From: Phormidesmis priestleyi ULC007
Lineage (GTDB): Bacteria; Cyanobacteriota; Cyanobacteriia; Leptolyngbyales; Leptolyngbyaceae
Length of the DNA: 42,125 nt
NCBI RefSeq assembly: GCF_001895925.1
Contig: NZ_MPPI01000043.1
Span: forward strand, 1 to 42,125
Direction of reading: 5' to 3'
Shown here: piece by piece, positions 18,178-27,070 of the stretch
Numbering within the stretch: position 1 is the first letter of the stretch
Layout: every line of letters starts with the position of its first letter
The notes under the pieces: generated by a model
What the model was told of the DNA's origin: nothing
The model's input: only the letters and a program-made list of their open reading frames with translations
The model's database searches: none
Translations under genes and position numbers: made by a program

Positions 18178-19115
18178 ACAATTATTAGACGATAGGCGAG
18201 GGCAACCCATTCTTGCGATCGCGCCCGATCAACTTCTTCAAACCCCGCCTCTGTGAAAGCTTTTGTTACCTCATCTGCGTAATCGATCGTAAACCCAGCC
18301 GCGATTACTATTCCTGACGGGCGAACTGCTTGACGAAAGTCAGGAGTGAGCGCAATGTGAACCCGTGCAAAAATGTTGGCAACGATCAGGTCAAATTCTG
18401 CGGCTGGCGCGATCGTCGCCACCTTTTCCTGAGTGGTTCCGCCCATCCAGTGCCCTAAGTCGCTGCCTTGCCCGAGACTGCCTTCGATCACCGTGACTTG
18501 TGAATCGACTCCGTTTTGCTGCACCGCAGTTTGAGTTGATTGCACGGCAATATTGTCGTTGTCTAAGGCTAAAACAGTGGCTCCCAGCTTGGCGATCGCG
18601 ACGCTCAAAATTCCTGACCCACATCCGAGGTCAAGAACGTTCATGGCAGGGCGAACATGGCGTTCAAGCAATTCTAGACTGAGCCGCGTGGCTGGATGAA
18701 ACCCACTCCCAAAACTGAGAGAGGTTTCGAGTCTTAGGAGAATGTCATTAGGCTGAGGTTGATAGCGTGTATCAGGGGCAAGCACCACAAATCGCTGCCC
18801 GATGCGATGAGTGCGATCGCGTCCCTCGACGGGTTTCCCTTCAATCGTCGCAATTTCGAGCGCGGTCGTCAGTCCTGTTCGATGTAAGGGTGAAAGTAAG
18901 TCTGCGATTTTTTCTAACTGAGAATTGGCACCGACTTCATTGGGTAAATATAAACAAATCGTGAATGCCCAATCGTTCTCATGGCTCGTTGCGCGATCGG
19001 GCTGACGATAGTTGGCGATCTGAATATCATCGATGTAGCCAACGTCAGCCAGCAGCGTACATACCCAGTCAACTGCTTCGTGAGTGGCGTTTAGACTCAA
19101 CTCTATCCACGACAT
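18174..19115 (-). CDS. prmA: Ribosomal protein L11 methyltransferase
   Basis: PrmA trimethylates ribosomal protein L11. The N-terminal recognition domain begins [20 protein letters not shown]. The class I methyltransferase core shows [19 protein letters not shown], the SAM loop [34 protein letters not shown] and [16 protein letters not shown] (the NPF/NIxA-type site). The frame is open to 19175, but the ATG at 19115 matches the family and removes an overlap with the upstream transglutaminase-like gene, leaving a 38-base gap that suggests cotranscription. Confidence 0.92.
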   Translation of the reverse strand: MSWIELSLNATHEAVDWVCTLLADVGYIDDIQIANYRQPDRATSHENDWAFTICLYLPNEVGANSQLEKIADLLSPLHRTGLTTALEIATIEGKPVEGRDRTHRIGQRFVVLAPDTRYQPQPNDILLRLETSLSFGSGFHPATRLSLELLERHVRPAMNVLDLGCGSGILSVAIAKLGATVLALDNDNIAVQSTQTAVQQNGVDSQVTVIEGSLGQGSDLGHWMGGTTQEKVATIAPAAEFDLIVANIFARVHIALTPDFRQAVRPSGIVIAAGFTIDYADEVTKAFTEAGFEEVDRARSQEWVALAYRLIIV

Positions 19116-19153
19116 CTTCTTTTCTGGAGGCAAGTGATAGGACAAATTCACGT

Positions 19154-19960
19154 TTATGGGGAAGGCTCGACCCACACGCGCATTTCATTAAGTTGCAAGG
19201 GCCCAAACTGGGTCGCGAGTGCGACATCGGCGGCATCTCGACCATAGGCGATCGTGATCCGGTTTCCTCGCGGCTGCGGCTGAGTGGCATCAAACGTAAA
19301 CCAGCGCCCTTGAGGGTCTTGGCTCTGCGAATCGCCCACAAATGCCTCAAACCACGCGTGGAGATCCATCGGGTCAAGCTGATAGAGATAACCCACCACC
19401 ATTCGCGCCGGGATGTTGAGACTGCGACACAGGGCAATGCCCAGATGGGCAAAATCGCGACATACGCCTACTCGGTCTTGAGCCGTCTCAAAGGCTGAAG
19501 TGGAGGCATCACTGGTGCCATACTGATAGTCAATGTGGGTCTGAATCCAGTCTCGAATCGCTTCTACCTGGTCGTATCCTGGGGCACAGTCGGCAACAAT
19601 TTTGGTGGCTAAATCACCCAGGCGATCGCAGGGGCAATAGCGGCTCGGCAACAAAAACTGAAGTACGCCATCGGGAACGTTTTGCACTGGGACAAACGGG
19701 GCACCGGGTTGAACATCGATCGTATCTGCGGTTTCGGCGCTGGCGATCGCGCGCACTCGAAACGACCCTTGAGGGGTCACTAATCGCTGGCACAAATTTC
19801 CATAGCTGTCGGTATATTCCACCATCGGCACGCTTGGTTCGAGCAGATATTCTTCACGAAAGATCCACTGTCCTAACCCACTCCGAGGTCTGAGCATGAG
19901 AATCAAGGGCGTTGGGGCACTCGCTTCAAATAAGATTTCACACCCAGCATCCAATCGCAT
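19154..19960 (-). CDS. Transglutaminase-like cysteine protease superfamily protein
   Basis: The N-terminal 120 residues are a beta-rich domain (MRLDAGCEILFEASAPTPLI ...) of the kind that precedes bacterial transglutaminase-like domains. The catalytic triad is visible: Cys in DRVGVCRDFAHLGIALCR, His in MDLHAWFEAFVG and Asp in WFTFDATQPQPRGNR. These proteins are predicted peptidases or amide hydrolases; the substrate is unknown. There is no signal peptide, so it is cytoplasmic. prmA follows closely on the same strand. Confidence 0.85.
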   Translation of the reverse strand: MRLDAGCEILFEASAPTPLILMLRPRSGLGQWIFREEYLLEPSVPMVEYTDSYGNLCQRLVTPQGSFRVRAIASAETADTIDVQPGAPFVPVQNVPDGVLQFLLPSRYCPCDRLGDLATKIVADCAPGYDQVEAIRDWIQTHIDYQYGTSDASTSAFETAQDRVGVCRDFAHLGIALCRSLNIPARMVVGYLYQLDPMDLHAWFEAFVGDSQSQDPQGRWFTFDATQPQPRGNRITIAYGRDAADVALATQFGPLQLNEMRVWVEPSP

Positions 19961-20282
19961 TGTGACCTCCCCTAACTTTTTGGCGCAAATGACTCTATTG
20001 ATAGCCCAATCCGATTAACAAAATTGTAGTGTTCAATATTGCTTTCCAAATGCCTTTAGTGATCGGTCTGAAGACACTCCGCAAACCTCGGAGGTTTTAA
20101 CCAAGAATCAAGCAAGCATCATGACCGACAGAGTGGCTTAAACCTCCGAGGTTTTGGTCAAAATAAACGACTGAATTTCCTGGGGAAGCAGCGATCGCAA
20201 AGTCATCCAAGAGATTTTGCATAGACTCTATGAAATAAGATTAAAATTTGCTTTATGTAGCTAATCAGTCTACTTAATTCCG
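19961..20282. promoter_or_regulatory. Divergent spacer with two AAACCTC/GAGGTTT dyads
   Basis: This 322-base region lies between two divergent genes. Two near-identical dyads occur at 20083-20097 (AAACCTCGGAGGTTT) and 20140-20154 (AAACCTCCGAGGTTT), about 57 bases apart. Each is itself a 7+7 palindrome with one central base, and the pair could also fold on each other around a 42-base loop. They might be an operator pair or a small dispersed repeat; no transcription factor can be named. Confidence 0.5.
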
Positions 20283-21644
20283 TTGGTCTATCCCGTGTCG
20301 TTACTTACTACTCGAATGCCTCAGCCACCTCAGCAAATCAAAAGAAAACGAGGTATTATCCTTAGCTCAAAAGGCTGGCAGCGCTTGCAGAATGCAGAAC
20401 AGCAATCAGTGAGTCAAAACAATCTGGGGAAAGCATTCACGCTTCAAGAGTTAAGTGAGCGAACGGGACTCAGCCCAAACACCCTTGCTAGAGTGCGAAG
20501 CCGCAAAGTTGCAGTCGATCAGCAAACTCTAGAAAACTACTTTCGGGCATTTGACCTCAGTCTAGGAGTGGATGACTATACTGACTCAGAAACGGCGATC
20601 GCTGGCAGTCGGCAACAGGTGCCTTTAAGTGGGCAACTTTCGCTCGGTTCGGCGTTTTATGTGCAGCGATCGCCGATCGAGTCGATCTGTTATGACGCAA
20701 TCTTGCAGCCCGGAGCGCTGCTGCGAATCAAGGCTCCTCGTCAGATGGGCAAAACATCTCTGGCAGCGCGCGTATTGGCACAGGCACGAGAGCAGAATTT
20801 TGCCACCGCCATTTCGAGCTTGCAGCTTGCAGATTCGACCGTCTTCATTGATTTGAAGCGATTTTTGCAGTGGTTTTGCGCGATCGTCAGTCAAAACTTA
20901 GGCTTGCCCAATCAGGTTGATCAATATTGGGATGATCTGTTTGGCAATAGCTATAACTGCACCAATTATTTTGAAAAATACATTCTGACCGAGATCGAAA
21001 CGCCGATAGCCTTGGCTTTTGATGAAGTCGATGTCGTGTTTGACTACCCAGAAATCGCGACCGATTTTTTTGGCATGATCAGAGCCTGGTATGAGAAAGC
21101 TCGCTATGGAGACGGCAAAAGCGATCTATGGCAAAAACTGCGACTCGTGCTGGTGCATTCCACTGAGGTGTATGTGCCATTAAATATTCACCAGTCGCCC
21201 TTTAATGCCGGGTTAGCGATCGAGTTGTCGCCCTTTAATCAAGAGCAGGTGCAAGACTTGGCGCAACGCTATGGAGTCGATGACCCAGAAGACTGTGCAA
21301 AAGCGCTATTGACACTCGTAGGCGGAAATCCCTATTTGGTGCAGTTAGGGCTACATCATTTGAGCTTGCAAGACGTGACCTCAAAGCAGCTTGTTGAAAC
21401 GGCGATCGTCACAGACAGCATCTATAGCGGGCACCTGCGAAACTTATTGTGGGATTTGCAGAGATATCCAGAGCTAGTGGTGGCTTTAAAGCGGGTTGTG
21501 TTATCACCGATTCCGGTTGAAGTCGAAGCGATTCAAGCCTTTAAGCTACAAAGCAAAGGCTTGGTGCGACTCTATAATCAGCAACTGGTGCCAAGTTGTC
21601 ATCTTTATCGCAAATATTTTGCTCAGGCATTAGCAACTGCTTAA
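20283..21644 (+). CDS. HTH-AAA ATPase (AAA-like domain, STAND-type)
   Basis: Residues about 20-95 form a helix-turn-helix-bearing module (FTLQELSERTGLSPNTLARV). Such modules are found at the start of many cyanobacterial STAND proteins. The rest is an AAA-like ATPase of the AAA_35 kind. Walker A is APRQMGKTS (about 151-159), Walker B is IALAFDEVDVVFD (about 241-253), a sensor region is RLVLVHSTEVYVP, and the winged-helix-like LVGGNPYLVQLGLHHL is near the end. No WD40, TPR or other effector or sensor follows, so the chain ends at the ATPase. The frame is open with GTG/TTG options near the start; an ATG at 20316 (MPQPPQQIKRKRG) is also plausible. The role is unknown: a transcriptional regulator or a signalling/defence ATPase are both possible. 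Confidence 0.75.
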   Translation: MVYPVSLLTTRMPQPPQQIKRKRGIILSSKGWQRLQNAEQQSVSQNNLGKAFTLQELSERTGLSPNTLARVRSRKVAVDQQTLENYFRAFDLSLGVDDYTDSETAIAGSRQQVPLSGQLSLGSAFYVQRSPIESICYDAILQPGALLRIKAPRQMGKTSLAARVLAQAREQNFATAISSLQLADSTVFIDLKRFLQWFCAIVSQNLGLPNQVDQYWDDLFGNSYNCTNYFEKYILTEIETPIALAFDEVDVVFDYPEIATDFFGMIRAWYEKARYGDGKSDLWQKLRLVLVHSTEVYVPLNIHQSPFNAGLAIELSPFNQEQVQDLAQRYGVDDPEDCAKALLTLVGGNPYLVQLGLHHLSLQDVTSKQLVETAIVTDSIYSGHLRNLLWDLQRYPELVVALKRVVLSPIPVEVEAIQAFKLQSKGLVRLYNQQLVPSCHLYRKYFAQALATA

Positions 21645-21748
21645 ATAGCTAAACTACTGAATAGTTCGGTCTCCAATGGCGAAACGCTGCGGGGTTGGCA
21701 ATCAAGTTTTATAGCTTGAGTGACGGTTGAGTGAGAAATCACAACTCC

Positions 21749-21779
21749 ATCAATCGATTATTTACAGTTGATTTTTTTT
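21749..21779 (+). terminator. Weak Rho-independent terminator candidate
   Basis: A short stem ATCAA / TTGAT with a 14-base loop is followed by eight T. It sits about 105 bases after the AAA gene and just before the MITE. The stem is only 5 bp, so confidence is low. Confidence 0.35.
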
Positions 21780-21793
21780 GGCACTCTATATAA

Positions 21794-21965
21794 ACGTGAG
21801 TTCGATGAGGTTTTTCGCTTCGTTCGCAGCGGCTTCTGCCCCCTAAAACCCCCAATTTGGGGGACTTTGAACCGGAATCTTGGCTTGAAGTCACCCAAAT
21901 TGGGGGATTATAGGTAGCTCTCCCAAATTCACCATCGGAGCGAACCACTTCTATCGAACTCACGT
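21794..21965 (+). mobile_element. MITE copy 1 (172 bp)
   Basis: This non-coding element has perfect 13-bp terminal inverted repeats (ACGTGAGTTCGAT at 21794-21806, ATCGAACTCACGT at 21953-21965). It is flanked by an exact 7-bp target duplication, TATATAA (21787-21793 and 21966-21972). The interior carries GGGGGC/CCCCC-type dyads (CCCCCAATTTGGGGG). A second copy lies at 29877-30047 in the opposite orientation. It should depend on a transposase encoded elsewhere. Confidence 0.8.
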
Positions 21966-22010
21966 TATATAAGAGTTGAGCTTGAATCCTTATAGAAAGA
22001 CGGCAGCATC

Positions 22011-23900
22011 ATGAGGCTTGAAAAGAGCAGTTTTCTCACTCTACGGCGCAGGACGCTGCTCGTGATCGGAGCCACTCTTGTGAGCCTCAACGGAGTGCTT
22101 TATGCGGTCTCTTCAACGTTGCTGCTCGGTAGCTCTCGTCAAGCCGAAGAGCGAGACACGCGCCAAGTCACCCAAGGAGCGCTGAGTGTTTTTACTCAAA
22201 ACCTTGACCAGTTTAACGCGCGGTTTTCAGATTGGTCAGACTGGGATGATGCCTATCGATTTGTGCAAGATGGGAATGCAGAATTCGTTCGGTCTAATCT
22301 GATTGACACTCAGTTAGCGACTCTCAGAGTTAATGCGATCGCCTTTGTCAATCCATCAGGGAAAATTGTTTTTGGCACCGGATTTGATTTGCAAAACGGC
22401 AAAAAAACACCCATTCCAGGCGCTTTGCTGAAGCGTTTAAAGGTAAACGATCGACTGCTGCAACATACCAGCCCCGACAGCAACTTTGCCGGAATCATTG
22501 CCGCGTCTGAGGGCGCACTGATGATTGCCTCGCGTCCCATTATCACCAGTGAAAGAAAAGGAGCGATTCGCGGAACGTTGATCATCGGTCGCTACTTAAA
22601 TGCTGACGAACTCGGACGACTCGCGAAGCTGATTCAAACGCCTCTGACTCTTCAGGTCTTGAGCGATGGCAAAATGCCTCAAGGTTTTGGGGCAAGCGCT
22701 CATCCAGACCTAGACAAAGCAGACATCACCATCCGCGCGATCGACGAAAAGACGATCACAGGGGCGGCACTTTTGAGAGATCTCTATGGTGACCCCGCGC
22801 TAATTTTGCAGATCAGCAGCCCCAGAGAAATCTACGCTCAGGGCAAACAAGCGATTCGGTTTCTCAGTTTGTTGATTATGGTGGTGGGCTTAGTGTTTGG
22901 GGGCGTGACATTGCTGCTGCTAGAAAAGCTGGTGCTGTCTCGGCTTACCCAACTCAACCAAGAAGTCAGTCACGTGGGCGAAAGCAGTGATTTATCGCTT
23001 AGAGTTTCAGTGCAGGGCAATGACGAACTTGCAAATTTGGGCTTTACCATCAACACGATGCTCACTGCTTTAGAGCAATGTGCGATCGACCTTCAGCGAT
23101 CGACTGTTGAGTTAAAAAACGCCAAAGAAGCCGCAGAAGAAGCAAACTGGGCAAAGGGTCAATTTTTAGCCAACATGAGTCACGAATTGCGAACTCCGAT
23201 GAATGCCATTATTGGCTATAGCGAAATGCTGCAAGAAGACGCGATCGATTCTCAGCAAACAAACTTTGTCTCCGATTTGCAAAAGATTAGCGGCGCGGGG
23301 AAACAGCTTCTAGCGCTGATCAACGACATTCTCGACTTCTCTAAACTCGAAGCCGGGAGAATGGATCTTTACTTAGAATCGTTTGACCTTGTGAGTTTGG
23401 TTCAAGAAGTCGTTAGCACCCTCCAACCTCTAGTTCAAAAGACGGGCAATACGCTAATCGTTGAGTGCGATCACCAGATTGGCACTCTCTATGCCGACCT
23501 CGCCAAAACCCGTCAAAATCTCTATAACCTACTTAGCAACGCCATCAAGTTTACCGATCGCGGGACAATCACCCTGACGGTAGAAAAGCAAGAACGGCAT
23601 TCTGGTTCCCTTTTACCCGTGATCCTTTTCAAAGTGTCTGACACCGGAATCGGTATGACGCAAGACCAGATCGCTCAATTATTTCAGGCGTTTGTGCAAG
23701 CAGATGCGTCTACCACTCGCAAATATGGCGGCACTGGGCTGGGTTTGGCGATCGCGCAAAAGTTTTGCCAGATGATGGGCGGCGCGATCGCTGTCGAAAG
23801 CGAATTAGGTCAGGGCACAACCTTCACAATGCAAATTCCAATACAGGTAGATAATCAAGCAAACCACCCTGCGATCGAACCCATCGTTGCAGAAAATTAG
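22011..23900 (+). CDS. CHASE4-HAMP sensor histidine kinase
   Basis: This 629-residue membrane kinase has a first membrane helix at about 13-38. A periplasmic CHASE4-like sensor follows at about 45-280, with [20 protein letters not shown] typical of its start. The second membrane helix is at about 283-305, then HAMP ([19 protein letters not shown]). A HisKA domain carries the phospho-acceptor His in [20 protein letters not shown], and the ATPase domain has N, G1 and G2 boxes ([40 protein letters not shown]). There is no attached receiver. The gene 114 bases downstream encodes a REC-cyclase, the obvious partner. The MITE sits directly ahead, so a promoter may overlap its right end. Confidence 0.92.
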   Translation: MRLEKSSFLTLRRRTLLVIGATLVSLNGVLYAVSSTLLLGSSRQAEERDTRQVTQGALSVFTQNLDQFNARFSDWSDWDDAYRFVQDGNAEFVRSNLIDTQLATLRVNAIAFVNPSGKIVFGTGFDLQNGKKTPIPGALLKRLKVNDRLLQHTSPDSNFAGIIAASEGALMIASRPIITSERKGAIRGTLIIGRYLNADELGRLAKLIQTPLTLQVLSDGKMPQGFGASAHPDLDKADITIRAIDEKTITGAALLRDLYGDPALILQISSPREIYAQGKQAIRFLSLLIMVVGLVFGGVTLLLLEKLVLSRLTQLNQEVSHVGESSDLSLRVSVQGNDELANLGFTINTMLTALEQCAIDLQRSTVELKNAKEAAEEANWAKGQFLANMSHELRTPMNAIIGYSEMLQEDAIDSQQTNFVSDLQKISGAGKQLLALINDILDFSKLEAGRMDLYLESFDLVSLVQEVVSTLQPLVQKTGNTLIVECDHQIGTLYADLAKTRQNLYNLLSNAIKFTDRGTITLTVEKQERHSGSLLPVILFKVSDTGIGMTQDQIAQLFQAFVQADASTTRKYGGTGLGLAIAQKFCQMMGGAIAVESELGQGTTFTMQIPIQVDNQANHPAIEPIVAEN

Positions 23901-24014
23901 CTCTAATTTATGCTGACTGGAAAATAACCCCTAGAATATTTTTAGTGACCTGTTATTTAAACAACGAGTTGCATTGGGAATCCCGATGCGGCGCTGGCTA
24001 AACGAGGCGATTAG

Positions 24015-25070
24015 ATGAGCGATGAACCGGGAATTGTGCTGATTGTTGACGATATCGAAACCAACCGTGACTTACTCGCTCGTCGTCTTCAGCGCCAAGG
24101 GCACCGCATCGTCATGGCAGAAAATGGGCAACAAGCGCTGGCATTGCTTAAAGAGCAGCCAGTTGACTTGGTTTTGCTTGACATCATGATGCCTTTTATG
24201 ACGGGCTACGAAGTGTTAGAGCATCTCAAGGCAAACCCAGCTCTGAGCCACATTCCGGTGATCATGATCTCGGCGTTAAACGACATCGACAGCGTAGTGC
24301 GCTGCGTCGAACTCGGAGCCGAAGACTATCTCTTTAAGCCGTTTAACCCCACCCTCCTCAAAGCCCGCACCGAAGCCAGCCTTGAGAAAAAACGATTGCG
24401 CGATCGCGAACGAGCCTTCTTAAAAGAACTCCAAATCGAGCAAGAAAAGTCAGAACGTCTGTTGTTAAATATTTTACCTAAGCCTGTTGCCGACCAACTT
24501 AAGCAAAACCCCAGCACGATCGCAGAGAGTTTTCCTGAAGCCACCGTCTTGTTTGCCGACATTGTAGGGTTTACGCATTTATCGGCTCAAAAATCACCGA
24601 TCGAGATCGTTACTCTGCTCAACAAAATCTTTTCTGCCTTTGATCAACTCGCCGATCGACACGGCTTAGAAAAAATTAAGACTATTGGAGATGCTTATAT
24701 GGTGGTGGGCGGTCTGCCGATGCCCAACCCTAACCATGCCGAGGCGATCGCGGCGATGGCGTTAGACATGCAGGCGGCGATCGACACGTTTAACCAGGAG
24801 ACGGGGGAAGCCTTTATCATGCGGATCGGAATCAGCACGGGCCCAGTAGTGGCAGGTGTGATCGGCACACACAAATTTACCTACGATCTGTGGGGCGACA
24901 CTGTGAATATGGCCAGCCGTATGGAATCTCATGGCATTGCAGGCCGCATTCAAGTCACTGGCTCAACCTACGATCGACTTCATGACAAATATGTATTTGA
25001 AGAACGCGGCACGATCGACGTTAAAGGCAAAGGCGAAATGCTCACCTACTGGCTCAAAGGCAAAAAGTAG
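24015..25070 (+). CDS. Response regulator with class III adenylate cyclase output
   Basis: The N-terminal receiver has acid pocket Asp12-Asp13, phospho-acceptor Asp56 (LLLDIMMP) and Lys108 (FKPF). A coiled helix (about 113-150) leads to a class III cyclase domain with metal ligands Asp182 (FADIVGFT) and Asp226 (KTIGDAYM). The purine-selecting residues are Lys222 and Asp291 (YDLWGD), which favour ATP over GTP. The transition-state residues are Asn298 and Arg302 (VNMASRM). All catalytic residues are present, so it should make cAMP when phosphorylated. Asp, not Thr, at the selectivity site places it with ordinary and not bicarbonate-type (IIIb) cyclases. It is soluble and paired with the kinase upstream. 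Confidence 0.92.
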   Translation: MSDEPGIVLIVDDIETNRDLLARRLQRQGHRIVMAENGQQALALLKEQPVDLVLLDIMMPFMTGYEVLEHLKANPALSHIPVIMISALNDIDSVVRCVELGAEDYLFKPFNPTLLKARTEASLEKKRLRDRERAFLKELQIEQEKSERLLLNILPKPVADQLKQNPSTIAESFPEATVLFADIVGFTHLSAQKSPIEIVTLLNKIFSAFDQLADRHGLEKIKTIGDAYMVVGGLPMPNPNHAEAIAAMALDMQAAIDTFNQETGEAFIMRIGISTGPVVAGVIGTHKFTYDLWGDTVNMASRMESHGIAGRIQVTGSTYDRLHDKYVFEERGTIDVKGKGEMLTYWLKGKK

Positions 25071-25432
25071 AATTCAGCTTTTAGATCCGGTCAAAAGTCT
25101 GACCTCTGCAAATCGCAGTATAGGGATAATCGTTACAAACCATTGAAGATTACTATAGTTCACTAGCTATATTCCAATGGTTTGTTGAATCCCTATTCTG
25201 ATATATCTATATCAAACGCTAAGAGTTTTTATCGGCGAATAACAATTATCGCCATTGAGAAAAATTGGCGTTGTTGAATCGTTAAACCCATCCTCACCCA
25301 TTCTCAAAAAGAGCAGGTGACAAAAACTTTGGCTACCCTTTTTCTGGGAGAGAAGAGCTGGGAATGAGTGCAAATAATAATTGCGTTTAGCAAGGCTAAA
25401 AAATCAGTTGTTAATAAATCTGAGGCTTTTGA
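25071..25432. repeat. Intergenic region with a long imperfect inverted repeat
   Basis: This is 362 bases without a gene. An imperfect hairpin spans about 25120-25196: outer arms TAGGGAT / ATCCCTA, then an unequal internal loop, then ACAAACCATTG / CAATGGTTTGT (11 bp) around a 29-base centre. No T-run follows, so it is not a standard terminator; it could be a small MITE-like repeat or a structured 3' end of the cyclase mRNA. A second, weaker dyad (AACAA-CGCCA / TGGCG-TTGTT) lies near 25241-25275, upstream of the carbonic anhydrase gene. Confidence 0.5.
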
Positions 25433-26167
25433 ATGAGTCGAATTAATGGATTTGTGGATCGCCGTTCTTTCTTAAAGTTAACGGGTGTTTGTGGGGTTGG
25501 AATTGCGGCAACAGCGGCTAGTGGTGCGCTCTGGAAACCAGATGTCACGCTTGCTCAACAATCGACTCCTGTTGCTAAACCGCAACCTGTCTCTCCAGAT
25601 GCTGCCCTCAAACTTTTGATAGAAGGTAATCAACGATTTGTCGATGGCAAGGGACAGCATCCCCACCAATCGCGCTTACGGCTGCAAGAAACATCGGTTG
25701 CCCAATATCCATTTGCGTCAGTTTTGGGCTGCGCTGACTCTAGAGTGCCCGCCGAAATTGTATTTGATCAGGGCTTAGGCGATTTATTTGTGGTACGGGT
25801 TGCCGGAAATGTTGCTAGCCAAACGGCGATCGGCAGTTTAGAATTTGCCTCAGCCGTGTTGGGTTCGCAACTGATTGTGGTGCTGGGGCACGCAAGATGT
25901 GGTGCAGTTGCTGCGGCTGTCAAAGGCGATCCGCTGCCAGGAAGAATCGGTGTGTTTGTGGAAGAAATCAAACCTGCCGTGGAGCGCGTTCGCTCCAAAT
26001 CGGGAGATCTTGGACAAAATTCCATTACTGCTAATGTGCAATATCAAGTTGAAAAGCTTGCAGAAAGCTCCACCATTTTAGCTGGCTTAATTAAGCAAGG
26101 AAAGCTGCGGATCGTAGGCGGACAGTACGATCTCGCGACTGGAAAAATGTCACTTGTGACCAGCTAA
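25433..26167 (+). CDS. Tat-exported beta-carbonic anhydrase (EcaB-like)
   Basis: A beta-class carbonic anhydrase interconverts CO2 and bicarbonate. The N-terminus is a twin-arginine signal (DRRSFLKL, then a hydrophobic stretch, with cleavage near TLAQQ), so the folded zinc enzyme should be exported to the periplasm or thylakoid lumen, like Synechocystis EcaB. Zinc and catalytic residues are present: Cys and Asp-Arg in VLGCADSRVPAEIVFDQG, and His and Cys in VVLGHARCGAV. RVAGNVASQTAIGSLEFA is typical. It has its own upstream region and a hairpin after the stop. Confidence 0.93.
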   Translation: MSRINGFVDRRSFLKLTGVCGVGIAATAASGALWKPDVTLAQQSTPVAKPQPVSPDAALKLLIEGNQRFVDGKGQHPHQSRLRLQETSVAQYPFASVLGCADSRVPAEIVFDQGLGDLFVVRVAGNVASQTAIGSLEFASAVLGSQLIVVLGHARCGAVAAAVKGDPLPGRIGVFVEEIKPAVERVRSKSGDLGQNSITANVQYQVEKLAESSTILAGLIKQGKLRIVGGQYDLATGKMSLVTS

Positions 26168-26198
26168 TTTTTAGATTTGATCTGTTGCTTCGAGTTTT

Positions 26199-26234
26199 CT
26201 ATCTCGCCTGGAAATTAATCCCTGGGCGAGGTAG
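26199..26234. terminator. Hairpin between convergent carbonic anhydrase and tpiA genes
   Basis: A 10-bp stem (CTATCTCGCC / GGCGAGGTAG, one wobble) around a 16-base loop lies between the two convergent stop codons. The lack of a clear T-run makes its terminator strength uncertain. Confidence 0.55.
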
Positions 26235-26265
26235 AGCCGTAGCCGGAAGGTGTTACTCCTATCTT

Positions 26266-26991
26266 TTACTGAAAGTTGACAATTCGGGCAAAGCTGGTTG
26301 CCTCAAGACTTGCGCCGCCGACTAATGCTCCGTCAATTTCAGGTTGAGCCATAATTTCGTCAATGTTGTCTGGCTTGACTGAACCGCCATATTGAATCGG
26401 GACATTTGAGTGAGTGAGCTTACTGCGAATCAAGCCGATCACCCGATTTGCTTCGGTTGAGGCGCAGGTGTCTCCGGTGCCGATCGCCCAAATCGGCTCA
26501 TAGGCAATCACCAAACTGGTTTGATCTACGTCTACTAGGCCTTTTGCAAGTTGGCTAAAGATGTGAGACTCGATTTCTCCGGCATCGCGCTGCTGTTTGG
26601 TTTCGCCTACGCACAAAATCGGAGTCAGCCCGGCTTTTTGAGCCGCTTTAATCCGCAGATTTACCGTTTCATCAGTTTCGCCAAAATATTGTCTGCGCTC
26701 ACTGTGACCGATGATCACATAGCGCACCCCCGCTTCGAGCAGCATTGGGGCAGCTACTTCACCCGTGTATGCCCCTGATGTCTCCCAGTGCACATTCTGA
26801 GCACCAATTTGAATGCGGCTGCCGTGCAGAGTTTTAGACAAAAGATCTAAATCAGTAAACGGGACACACAGAATAATCTCTCGATCGTCAGGAGTGGTGT
26901 CTAGCTCAGATTTAAAGCCTTGCAAAAACTCCATGGCTTCTGCCTGGGTTTTATACATCTTCCAGTTGCCAGCAATAACAATTTTTCGCAC
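26266..26991 (-). CDS. tpiA: Triosephosphate isomerase
   Basis: TpiA interconverts dihydroxyacetone phosphate and glyceraldehyde 3-phosphate in glycolysis and the Calvin cycle. The 241-residue TIM barrel has all active-site pieces: Asn and Lys in GNWKMYKT, His in [13 protein letters not shown], Glu in [13 protein letters not shown], the flexible loop lid and the phosphate site [12 protein letters not shown] ... GALVGGASL. It is a single gene here. The ATG at 26991 gives the standard N-terminus. Confidence 0.96.
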   Translation of the reverse strand: MRKIVIAGNWKMYKTQAEAMEFLQGFKSELDTTPDDREIILCVPFTDLDLLSKTLHGSRIQIGAQNVHWETSGAYTGEVAAPMLLEAGVRYVIIGHSERRQYFGETDETVNLRIKAAQKAGLTPILCVGETKQQRDAGEIESHIFSQLAKGLVDVDQTSLVIAYEPIWAIGTGDTCASTEANRVIGLIRSKLTHSNVPIQYGGSVKPDNIDEIMAQPEIDGALVGGASLEATSFARIVNFQ

Positions 26992-27070
26992 GGGTACTCA
27001 GGTTAAGACAGGATGAATTGCATCCTTTAGTCTACGGCTTTGAGGGATCAATTGAAAAAAATCCAGCTCA

